Positions 1 through 5,585 of a DNA stretch of 9,475 nt are shown here, in pieces. A program made the position numbers and the translations under genes. Position 1 is the first letter of the stretch, and each line of letters begins with the position of its first letter. A model generated the notes under the pieces. That model did not search any database, was not told where the DNA came from, and saw nothing but the letters and a program-made list of their open reading frames with translations. The DNA is from an uncultured Schwartzia sp. (GTDB lineage: Bacteria; Bacillota; Negativicutes; Selenomonadales; Selenomonadaceae), in NCBI GenBank assembly GCA_905372875.1, contig CAJPQU010000078.1:1-9475 (forward strand). The letters run 5' to 3'.

Positions 1-404
1 GCCTGATTCTGTCCCGCCGCCCGGAAAATGATAAACCGGTTATTCATGTAAGGATCGCTGAAAAGAATATTTTCTTTCCGTTTGGGTGTGATATCAAGCC
101 CGTTCCATAGCATATCCACTCGCCCACTCTTCAATTCCGCCTCTTTGCTGGCCCAATCAATAGGCTTAAATTCCACTTCGCCCCCCATTCTTTTCGCCGC
201 TTCCGTAGCTAAATCAATATCAAAGCCCACAATTTTATTGTTTTCATCCACAAAGCCCATGGGGGGAAAATTATCGTCCAACCCTAAAACAATCTTGTTC
301 TCGGTTTCCTTCTTTTCCGTCGCTGTCTGGGGTCCACTACCGCAGCCTGTTAAAATTCCCATCGTCAGCATCAACATCATACAAATTGTTAAAAAATTTT
401 TCAT
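1..404 (-). CDS. Amino-acid ABC transporter substrate-binding lipoprotein (3'-truncated by window edge)
   Basis: This is the N-terminal 134 residues of a family 3 extracellular solute-binding protein (SBP_bac_3), the binding component of a polar amino-acid ABC importer. The frame is open to base 1, so the C-terminal half lies outside the window. The protein begins MKNFLTIC, followed by a hydrophobic stretch and the lipobox LTGC (residues 18-21), so Cys21 should be lipidated and anchored to the outer face of the cytoplasmic membrane. After a charged linker comes the typical family opening: KIVLGLDDNFPPMGF (37-51), IVGFDIDLA (58-66), then FKPIDW and the block LKSGRVDMLWNGLDIT (91-106) followed by FSDPYM. 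The ATG at 404 is preceded by GGAGGG with 8 nt spacing. It lies 39 nt after the racemase stop with no promoter visible in the gap, so the two are probably cotranscribed. The family is clear; the ligand cannot be read from the sequence. Confidence 0.94.
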   Translation of the reverse strand, partial: MKNFLTICMMLMLTMGILTGCGSGPQTATEKKETENKIVLGLDDNFPPMGFVDENNKIVGFDIDLATEAAKRMGGEVEFKPIDWASKEAELKSGRVDMLWNGLDITPKRKENILFSDPYMNNRFIIFRAAGQNQ

Positions 405-443
405 CGTCCAATCCCTCCATCTTTTATCATCCTATGAATACTA

Positions 444-1256
444 CTATATCACCCCATCAGGAAGCCACAGGCCTCCCTCACAGGGAAAACATACCGTTGT
501 CGAAATTGATGGTTCCTTTGGATCAGCCATAATCATGCCTCCCGGCTGCAAGATACGCAAGCGTCCGCGCTCCTCTTTCTCTGACAATGTTAAGGCCAAG
601 GCTAAACTTCCGGAACCACAGGATTTTTCATATACTCGACTGCCAGTTGCCGCCACGCCGATATAAGGACGAATCTGCCAGGTATCCATCGCCTGTCGCC
701 AATAGGGGATAACTCCATAGGCATCTGCTCCGCTTATCTTCGCCACCGCTGTCAAAAGTGCATCGTATTGCACTTGATCAGGAAATGCCGTCGTTTCAAA
801 GCAGAAATGACCAATCCCGGGAAAAGTCACCAATGTACCGGAAAACCTCTGCCCCGCCGCCTCCATGGCAACAGGGCGCATTGTCAAAGCCTCCGGCATT
901 TTCCCACGAACGTCAAAACATCCCGCCGCTATCCTTTCTACCGCATACGGGAGAGGCTTTTCCGTTCCGGAACAGATAAGAAAAAATTCCTGCCCTGGCG
1001 CTGCCAGTCCCTCTTTTACCACCCATGCCCCAAGGGCCAGCATCGCGTTGCCGCAAAATTCTCCGCCAGCCATCTCCAAGTGAAAAAGCACCTCTCCATT
1101 CTGCAAAGATGACAAAAAACCAACCTGTTCCGCCGCCAGATACTCCGTATCCATTATTAAACCGGCCACCGTTGCATACGCCGCCCGTGGCACCTTATCT
1201 AATATAAACACCGTCGTATTGCTGCACGGACTGGCTTTCACAAATCGCAGATGCAC
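444..1256 (-). CDS. DapF/CntK-like two-cysteine amino-acid racemase/epimerase
   Basis: This is a 270-residue protein of the diaminopimelate-epimerase fold family. These PLP-independent cytoplasmic enzymes invert the alpha carbon of an amino acid using two facing cysteines as acid and base. Both catalytic motifs are present: GGEFCGNAML with Cys68, and YEKSCGSGSLAL with Cys213. The N-terminus MHLRFVKASPCSNTTVFIL aligns with the DapF start. However, the sequence departs from housekeeping DapF: it lacks the usual GNDF, and CGNAML/CGSGSL replace CGNGAR and ACGTG. This is closer to the CntK (staphylopine histidine racemase) branch, whose two cysteines have similar spacing. I chose GTG 1256 because GGAGGA lies 7 nt upstream and a promoter sits just before it. 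The longer frame back to 1415 runs through a terminator and promoter. A second candidate, ATG 1271, has no ribosome binding site. Its partner downstream is an amino-acid binding protein. The substrate is unknown; histidine or another polar amino acid is a guess. Confidence 0.85.
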   Translation of the reverse strand: MHLRFVKASPCSNTTVFILDKVPRAAYATVAGLIMDTEYLAAEQVGFLSSLQNGEVLFHLEMAGGEFCGNAMLALGAWVVKEGLAAPGQEFFLICSGTEKPLPYAVERIAAGCFDVRGKMPEALTMRPVAMEAAGQRFSGTLVTFPGIGHFCFETTAFPDQVQYDALLTAVAKISGADAYGVIPYWRQAMDTWQIRPYIGVAATGSRVYEKSCGSGSLALALTLSEKEERGRLRILQPGGMIMADPKEPSISTTVCFPCEGGLWLPDGVI

Positions 1257-1263
1257 TCCGCTT

Positions 1264-1269
1264 TCCTCC
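1264..1269 (-). promoter_or_regulatory. Ribosome binding site that sets the racemase start at GTG 1256
   Basis: GGAGGA on the minus strand is followed by 7 nt and then GTG (1256-1254). The ATG at 1271 overlaps this Shine-Dalgarno sequence and has only an A/T-rich stretch upstream, so it is not a convincing start. From GTG the protein opens where DapF-family proteins normally open. Confidence 0.7.
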
Positions 1270-1290
1270 ATTAAAGTATTAGCGCAAAAT

Positions 1291-1319
1291 ATTATACCAA
1301 GAAATATTAATACACGCAA
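1291..1319 (-). promoter_or_regulatory. Extended -10 promoter for the racemase / binding-protein operon
   Basis: A perfect TATAAT (1296-1291) is preceded by TTGG, giving an extended -10 (TGN-TATAAT type). A TTGCGT -35-like box (1319-1314) lies exactly 17 nt upstream. Transcription should start near 1284, giving a 5' leader of about 28 nt containing the GGAGGA site. The promoter lies directly after the NhaC terminator, as expected for a new transcription unit. Confidence 0.65.
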
Positions 1320-1321
1320 GT

Positions 1322-1364
1322 AAACAACAACTGAGCCTTGATTTTCGACAGAATCAAGGCTCAG
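1322..1364 (-). terminator. Intrinsic terminator of the NhaC gene
   Basis: A perfect 13-bp inverted repeat has arms at 1364-1352 and 1343-1331, the arm reading CTGAGCCTTGATT, with an 8-nt loop. On the minus strand it is followed by the T-rich tract TTGTTGTTTA. It lies 117 nt after the NhaC stop codon. The stem is only moderately GC-rich and the T tract is interrupted, so efficiency is uncertain, but stem perfection and position argue for a real terminator. The stretch between the stop (1481) and the hairpin holds nothing I recognise. Confidence 0.75.
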
Positions 1365-1480
1365 AAGATAGCGCGAACGAGGGGATATGATGAAATTTAT
1401 ACCTACCGGAACCAAACCAGAAAACAGGCTAAACGCTGATAATGCGACATGATCTGGGATATTTTTTATTCTGATACGCT

Positions 1481-2995
1481 TTAAGTTTCATCCACATCCA
1501 CCGGGGGAACCTTCGCGTGAATAAAAGCACAAGCACCACCTAAAAGGAGGAAGCCGACCGCTAAACCGGCATAACCGTTTTGTGTAAAGCCGTCCACAAG
1601 GTAGCCGACAAAACTACAGGTAATAATGAGTAGGACGTAAGGGAGCTGAGTACTCACATGATCGATATGGTGGCATTGGGCCCCCGCTGATGCGAGAATA
1701 GTGGTATCCGAGATAGGTGAAGCATGGTCTCCCGCTACCGCTCCAGAGAGAACGGCCGCCACCGAAAGGACAAGCCCTTGATAATTTTCCACCCCAATAA
1801 CCGCCACAGCAATGGGAATTAAAATCCCGAAAGTACCCCAGGAAGTTCCCGTAGCAAAGGCCAAGAAAGACGCTACCAGGAAGAAGATGCCCGGCAGAAA
1901 AAGGCCTAGGGAAGCGTTGGCATTGACCAAATGCCCCACGTAACCACCCAAATTCAAATATTTGTCACTGACAATCCCCGACATAGTCCACGCCAAACAA
2001 AGGATGAAAATAGCTGGAACCATTGCTTTGAAACCAAGGCCGAAACACTCGCAAAAAGCGGGAAAAGAAACGATCTTCCGCGGAAGATAGAGAAGGGCTA
2101 AAAATACAAAAGCGATAAAGGAACCTAAAACCAGCGATTTAGACGAATCACAGTCGGCGAAAGCCTCCGTTACGGATTTTCCTTCATAAAGGCCACCAGT
2201 ATAAAGCATGCCGAAAATACAGGCGACGATAAGGACAAAAATAGGCAACAGTAAATCGAGGATAGTGCCCTTGCCGTGTTGCGCCGTATATTCTGACTCC
2301 GTATCGGCATATTCCTCCGCCACAATGAAGTTCTCGCTGTTTTTTCGCACCGCTTGTCCCATAGCAGCAAAATCTCGCCCCGTCCAAACAAGGAAAAGCA
2401 TAAAGCACATGGTCAAAATCGCATAAAGATTGATAGGGATCGTCTGCAAAAAGAGACCAAACCCATCAAGGCCGCTCCCTTCTGGCAGCGATGACCCTAC
2501 TGCCGCCGCCCAGCTGGACACAGGCGCCATAATACAGACCGGGGCCGCTGTAGCATCTATAATATAAGCTACTTTAGCCCGCGCCACTTTGAACTTATCT
2601 GTAATCGGCCGCATCACTGTCCCGACGGTAAGGCAGTTAAAATAGTCATCAATAAAAATAACGATACCCAAAAGAGCCGTCAAAAGGAGAGCACTGCGCT
2701 TCCCGTTAATCCGGCGGCTGGCCCATTCCCCGTAGGCAGCTGTCGCCCCAGAACGAGCGATGGCCGCTACTAAAATTCCTAAAATGACTAAGAACACCAA
2801 AATATTGACATTCTTTCCTACTTTTTCTTCCATGACCGCAAACATGGTCAAGATCGCGGCAAGGATGTTTCCTTCTGTGTAGAAAAGGGCCCCCGAAAAA
2901 ATACCAATCAGAAGCGACATATACACTTCTTTTGTCACCAGCGCCAACACAATGGTTAGTACCGGCGGAAAAACTGCCCAAGCTGTTTCTGCCAT
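1481..2995 (-). CDS. NhaC-family Na+/H+ antiporter-type transporter
   Basis: This 504-residue polytopic inner-membrane protein belongs to the NhaC branch of the ion-transporter superfamily (Na_H_antiporter domain). Members exchange Na+ for H+, and some relatives exchange organic acids or carry amino acids such as lysine. About a dozen hydrophobic segments cover the length. Conserved family blocks are IFIDDYFN (113-120), TVGTVMRPITDKFKVARAK (123-141), the IIDATAAPVCIMAPVSSWAA segment (145-164), ATGTSWGTFG (381-390) and GDHASPISDTT (422-432). The acidic residues Asp116/Asp117 and Asp423 lie in polar blocks expected to form the transport path. The length is normal for the family. The ATG at 2995 has only a weak ribosome binding site (GGGA, 7 nt away; AAGGA farther up), which fits a gene controlled by its leader. 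It is flanked by its own promoter and terminator, so it is probably transcribed alone. The family is clear; the transported ion or solute cannot be fixed from sequence. Confidence 0.92.
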   Translation of the reverse strand: MAETAWAVFPPVLTIVLALVTKEVYMSLLIGIFSGALFYTEGNILAAILTMFAVMEEKVGKNVNILVFLVILGILVAAIARSGATAAYGEWASRRINGKRSALLLTALLGIVIFIDDYFNCLTVGTVMRPITDKFKVARAKVAYIIDATAAPVCIMAPVSSWAAAVGSSLPEGSGLDGFGLFLQTIPINLYAILTMCFMLFLVWTGRDFAAMGQAVRKNSENFIVAEEYADTESEYTAQHGKGTILDLLLPIFVLIVACIFGMLYTGGLYEGKSVTEAFADCDSSKSLVLGSFIAFVFLALLYLPRKIVSFPAFCECFGLGFKAMVPAIFILCLAWTMSGIVSDKYLNLGGYVGHLVNANASLGLFLPGIFFLVASFLAFATGTSWGTFGILIPIAVAVIGVENYQGLVLSVAAVLSGAVAGDHASPISDTTILASAGAQCHHIDHVSTQLPYVLLIITCSFVGYLVDGFTQNGYAGLAVGFLLLGGACAFIHAKVPPVDVDET

Positions 2996-3034
2996 GGATA
3001 TATCCCGTCCTTATAAAAAATATGATTGAATCTG

Positions 3035-3121
3035 CCACTAAACACCCATGAAAATCTGACGTCATGAACATCCGGCGATTTGAGCGTCATTTTCGCGTTT
3101 ACGCGCTGGGTCGCTTAGTGG
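3035..3121 (-). promoter_or_regulatory. Candidate structured 5' leader RNA (possible riboswitch) of the NhaC gene
   Basis: The transcript between the promoter and the NhaC start can fold into a compact multibranched element. P1 pairs CCACTAAG (3121-3114) with TTTAGTGG (3042-3035), 8 bp including one G-U. P2 pairs ACCCA (3111-3107) with TGGGT (3048-3044). P3 is a hairpin of CGCG (3105-3102), loop TAAA, and CGCG (3097-3094). P4 pairs AAAATGACG (3093-3085) with CGTCA (3061-3057) and, after a GA bulge, TTTT (3054-3051). P3 and P4 sit inside P2 as a three-way junction closed by P1. The element begins at the predicted transcription start and ends about 40 nt before the ATG, a spacing that suits translational control. 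I do not recognise it as a known class. The pairings were found by eye, without energy calculation or alignment. Confidence 0.4.
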
Positions 3122-3124
3122 TTT

Positions 3125-3153
3125 ATTATACCAATATTCCGTACGTATCGCCA
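3125..3153 (-). promoter_or_regulatory. Extended -10 promoter of the NhaC gene
   Basis: TTGGTATAAT, a perfect -10 (3130-3125) with the TG extension, lies about 130 nt upstream of the NhaC ATG. At 17 nt spacing there is only a weak -35 (TGGCGA, 3153-3148), so the extended -10 would carry recognition. The start is predicted near 3118, at the 5' arm of the structured leader. Confidence 0.6.
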
Positions 3154-3186
3154 GCCAATTTGTGAGATTCTTCGATGCCCCTTACT

Positions 3187-4416
3187 TCAATCCGTTTTGA
3201 CTTCTTCAAATATCCGCAAAATATCCTGTCCGTACCGACGCCCTGGCACCGCCCATTTTCCATTAAGGCCTACCCAGGTATTTACCTTCCCGTAATATTG
3301 CGGATATTTTTCCCGCAGTACCTCATAGCGTTCATCTAAAATCGGCTGTTGTGGCAATCGCGTCGTAGCATAAGCCATCAAGTGTTGAATGTGCGCCCTT
3401 ACCCCGCGCCGAGGCGTAGCAAAGAATTGACCTCGCACCCCTCGCCCTGTAGCTCCGAGACCACAGTAATTGTTCTGAGATGGCTGCACATCGCCGCCGA
3501 AAGCGAAACACCCGGTTTCCTTAATGGCCTGGCAGAGGGCGAGATCGGCACGTACTCCTTCACTTTCTCCCTCCTCATAATAGTAGTGGACTAATTCTTC
3601 CACTGTGCAGTTAAGCTGCGGGTTTGAATTTTTCCGATGAATGTAGCGGACGAATTGTTCCTCACGAAGCTCTGGTTCACCCAATATCTTCACTTCAGTA
3701 TACGCAGCTTCTTCTCCGGCCGCACTACCTTGCAATTCATCTGCTACTGCCTGACGTATCTCCGGCAAAAGGACATAAAGGTTGTATCCGGGGCAAGCGG
3801 TGTCATAATTGACGTCCCGATGCCCGACAATCGTATATTCATTTGGTGTCAGGTGATAGTGACGGCACAGAAAGGTCAGCAGATGAATGAGTGAATCAAT
3901 CTGTTCTCCCGTCGGTATTTCCTCATCAAAATTACCCGAAAGATTGATCCCCACGGTATGGTAATTGCCTCGATAGGCATGGGCACCAATGGTAGCCAAC
4001 GGACGTCCCCGCTCGATGGTACCGTCCTGTCGAATGACATAGTGATAACCGATCCCTTGCCATCCGTTACCGATATGCGCCTGATGAATGCGTGACGAAG
4101 AAACATCACCGTCTGGAACCCCTACGTGATGAAGAACAATGGCGTCTGTCCACGGACGAACCAGCAGGGGGCCGAAAAAAAAGAAATTCGTCTCTACAAC
4201 ATTTAGTCCTTCGTCCGGGGGCCGGTCTTTCATCGGATCATACACCGAATAGCCTCCGCCAAAATCCACATAGGGCGGAAGATTTGATTTCTCTTTCTCT
4301 TCTCGTCGTTCTGTATGAGCTGCCGCCCCGTGAAGGCGCGCCTCGGACACAGAGGCAGACAGGCTAAAGAAAAAGAGCGCCGTCACTGCCGCCGCCAATA
4401 TTTTCTTAGATCCCAT
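3187..4416 (-). CDS. Exported bifunctional peptidoglycan hydrolase: N-acetylmuramoyl-L-alanine amidase + glucosaminidase
   Basis: This 409-residue autolysin-like protein should act outside the cytoplasmic membrane. A signal peptide covers residues 1 to about 26 (GSKK, a hydrophobic core, then VSEA before the likely cleavage). An Amidase_2/PGRP-type domain spans about 85-225 with the zinc ligands visible: His96 in VLHHVG, His199 in GHRDVN and Cys208 in TACPG. Tyr124/Tyr126 of GIGYHY are also typical. It cuts the bond between muramic acid and the stem peptide. A C-terminal domain from about 270 to 407 matches the glucosaminidase (GH73/lysozyme subfamily 4) pattern: LALCQAIKETG with candidate catalytic Glu300, NNYCGLGA (315-322), and the late block YYGKVNTWVGLNGKWAVPG. 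It would cleave the glycan strand. The ATG at 4416 has AAGGGG about 5 nt upstream. It follows the prs terminator by only about 35 nt, leaving little room for its own promoter. No clear terminator follows it. Confidence 0.93.
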   Translation of the reverse strand: MGSKKILAAAVTALFFFSLSASVSEARLHGAAAHTERREEKEKSNLPPYVDFGGGYSVYDPMKDRPPDEGLNVVETNFFFFGPLLVRPWTDAIVLHHVGVPDGDVSSSRIHQAHIGNGWQGIGYHYVIRQDGTIERGRPLATIGAHAYRGNYHTVGINLSGNFDEEIPTGEQIDSLIHLLTFLCRHYHLTPNEYTIVGHRDVNYDTACPGYNLYVLLPEIRQAVADELQGSAAGEEAAYTEVKILGEPELREEQFVRYIHRKNSNPQLNCTVEELVHYYYEEGESEGVRADLALCQAIKETGCFAFGGDVQPSQNNYCGLGATGRGVRGQFFATPRRGVRAHIQHLMAYATTRLPQQPILDERYEVLREKYPQYYGKVNTWVGLNGKWAVPGRRYGQDILRIFEEVKTD

Positions 4417-4452
4417 ACTTGCCCCTTTCCCTCAGACACTCTCTTCCCACGC

Positions 4453-4486
4453 AGAAAATAAAATGCCGCCGACGAAAAGCGGCGGC
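4453..4486 (-). terminator. Intrinsic terminator after prs
   Basis: A perfect GC-only 7-bp stem, GCCGCCG (4486-4480) with CGGCGGC (4471-4465), encloses an 8-nt loop and is followed on the minus strand by ATTTTATTTTCT. It lies 14 nt past the prs stop. This is a textbook rho-independent terminator and marks the end of the ispE-GntR-glmU-prs run. Confidence 0.9.
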
Positions 4487-4500
4487 AAAAGAACGCATCC

Positions 4501-5445
4501 TTATTTGAAAAGCTGGCTCACCGAACGGTGCGACTGGATACGAATAATGACGTCACCGATCGTATCCGCCAAAGAACGGACAACAATCTTTTCCGATTCT
4601 TTTTCCGGCGGCAACGGAACGGTGTCGGTAATAATCAATTTTTCGATATTCGATTCGTTGATCCGCCGCACCGCCGGATCGCTCAAAATGGCATGGGAAC
4701 AACATGCATAAACCGAGCGAGCCCCCATGCGCTGTAGAGCCTTCGCACCTTCGCAAAGAGAACCGGCGGTGTCTACGATATCGTCGATCATAATGCAGTC
4801 TTTGTCTTTAATATGACCGATGATATTCATGACTTCAGCTTTTCCCGGCTCTGGGCGACGTTTTTCAATAATAGCAATGGCTGTTCCCAAATGATCCGCC
4901 AATGTTCTGGCTCGAGTGACACCGCCCAAATCAGGCGACACCACAATGGGATCAGTTAAAGGATTTTCCACGAAATATTCCGCTAAAATCGGAGAAGCCG
5001 CCAGGTGATCTACGGGAATATCGAAAAATCCCTGAATTTGACCGGCGTGGAGATCCACGGTCACCACTCGGTCAACACCAGCTGTTTCCATAAGATTGGC
5101 CACCAATTTGGCAGAAATAGGTTCCCGTCCTCGCGTTTTTCGATCCTGCCGCGCATAGGCATAATAAGGAACCACCGCCGTGATACTATTAGCCGAGGCT
5201 CGACGACAAGCGTCCACCATAATCAGAAGTTCCATCAAATTATCGTTGACCGGCTGGGAAGTTGGTTGAATGATAAAAATGTCGCGGCCCCGAACACTTT
5301 CTCCAATCAGAATCTGGGTTTCGCCGTTATTAAAACGGCTCACCAGCGCGTCGCAAAGCCGCACCCCAATGTGATTGGCAATATCTGACGCCAATTTTGG
5401 GTTAGCACTGCCCGACAAGATGCAAAGATCTTTCATGTCTGCCAT
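4501..5445 (-). CDS. prs: Ribose-phosphate pyrophosphokinase (PRPP synthetase)
   Basis: This cytoplasmic enzyme transfers pyrophosphate from ATP to ribose-5-phosphate, giving PRPP for purine, pyrimidine, histidine, tryptophan and NAD synthesis. With the start at 5445 it has 314 residues, close to the usual 315-317. Class I bacterial motifs are all present: SRFNNGE (36-42), the ATP-site block YARQDRK (97-103), DLHAGQIQGFFDIPVDHL (131-148) with His133, the flexible catalytic loop KRRPEPGKAEVMN (195-207), and the PRPP-binding loop DDIVDTAGS (221-229). The frame extends back to an ATG at 5469. I place the start at 5445 because GGAGGGG lies 9 nt upstream of it and the protein then begins MADMKDLCILSG, matching family N-termini. 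It lies downstream of glmU, as in many Firmicutes, but with a 140-nt gap that may contain its own promoter. Confidence 0.97.
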   Translation of the reverse strand: MADMKDLCILSGSANPKLASDIANHIGVRLCDALVSRFNNGETQILIGESVRGRDIFIIQPTSQPVNDNLMELLIMVDACRRASANSITAVVPYYAYARQDRKTRGREPISAKLVANLMETAGVDRVVTVDLHAGQIQGFFDIPVDHLAASPILAEYFVENPLTDPIVVSPDLGGVTRARTLADHLGTAIAIIEKRRPEPGKAEVMNIIGHIKDKDCIMIDDIVDTAGSLCEGAKALQRMGARSVYACCSHAILSDPAVRRINESNIEKLIITDTVPLPPEKESEKIVVRSLADTIGDVIIRIQSHRSVSQLFK

Positions 5446-5454
5446 TTTTCTAAA

Positions 5455-5461
5455 CCCCTCC
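5455..5461 (-). promoter_or_regulatory. prs: Ribosome binding site that sets the prs start at ATG 5445
   Basis: GGAGGGG lies 9 nt upstream of ATG 5445. The longer alternative start at 5469 would place this site inside the coding region and has no comparable site of its own. Confidence 0.75.
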
Positions 5462-5536
5462 ATAGCCATTCTTCGCCGGAAAATACCGACAGACGACGGC
5501 GCTTTCCCCTACTGTGTAAAATGCCTCGCCCTCTCC

Positions 5537-5566
5537 ATTATAAAACGAACGGACTTTTTCTGCCAG
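5537..5566 (-). promoter_or_regulatory. Possible promoter in the glmU-prs gap
   Basis: A perfect TATAAT (5542-5537) lies 18 nt downstream of CTGGCA (5566-5561), which matches four of six -35 consensus bases. Transcription would begin near 5530, giving prs an 85-nt leader. This could provide prs with extra transcription independent of glmU. The same bases also lie in a stop-free minus-strand frame discussed in the findings. The weak -35 keeps confidence low. Confidence 0.4.
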
Positions 5567-5585
5567 TCTTATTTTGAGATTCTCC

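Noticed and set aside
82..666. 194-residue plus-strand frame spanning the binding protein and racemase
   Set aside because: It is antisense to two well-supported genes, crosses their junction, and resembles no family.
1365..1480. Possible gene or attachment site between NhaC stop and its terminator
   Set aside because: No frame with a start and ribosome binding site and no repeat was found. It appears to be a 3' untranslated stretch.
3057..3064. TGACGTCA perfect palindrome in the NhaC leader as an operator
   Set aside because: Its bases are already used in the P4 helix. A single 8-bp palindrome is expected by chance at this length and no second copy was seen near other promoters here.
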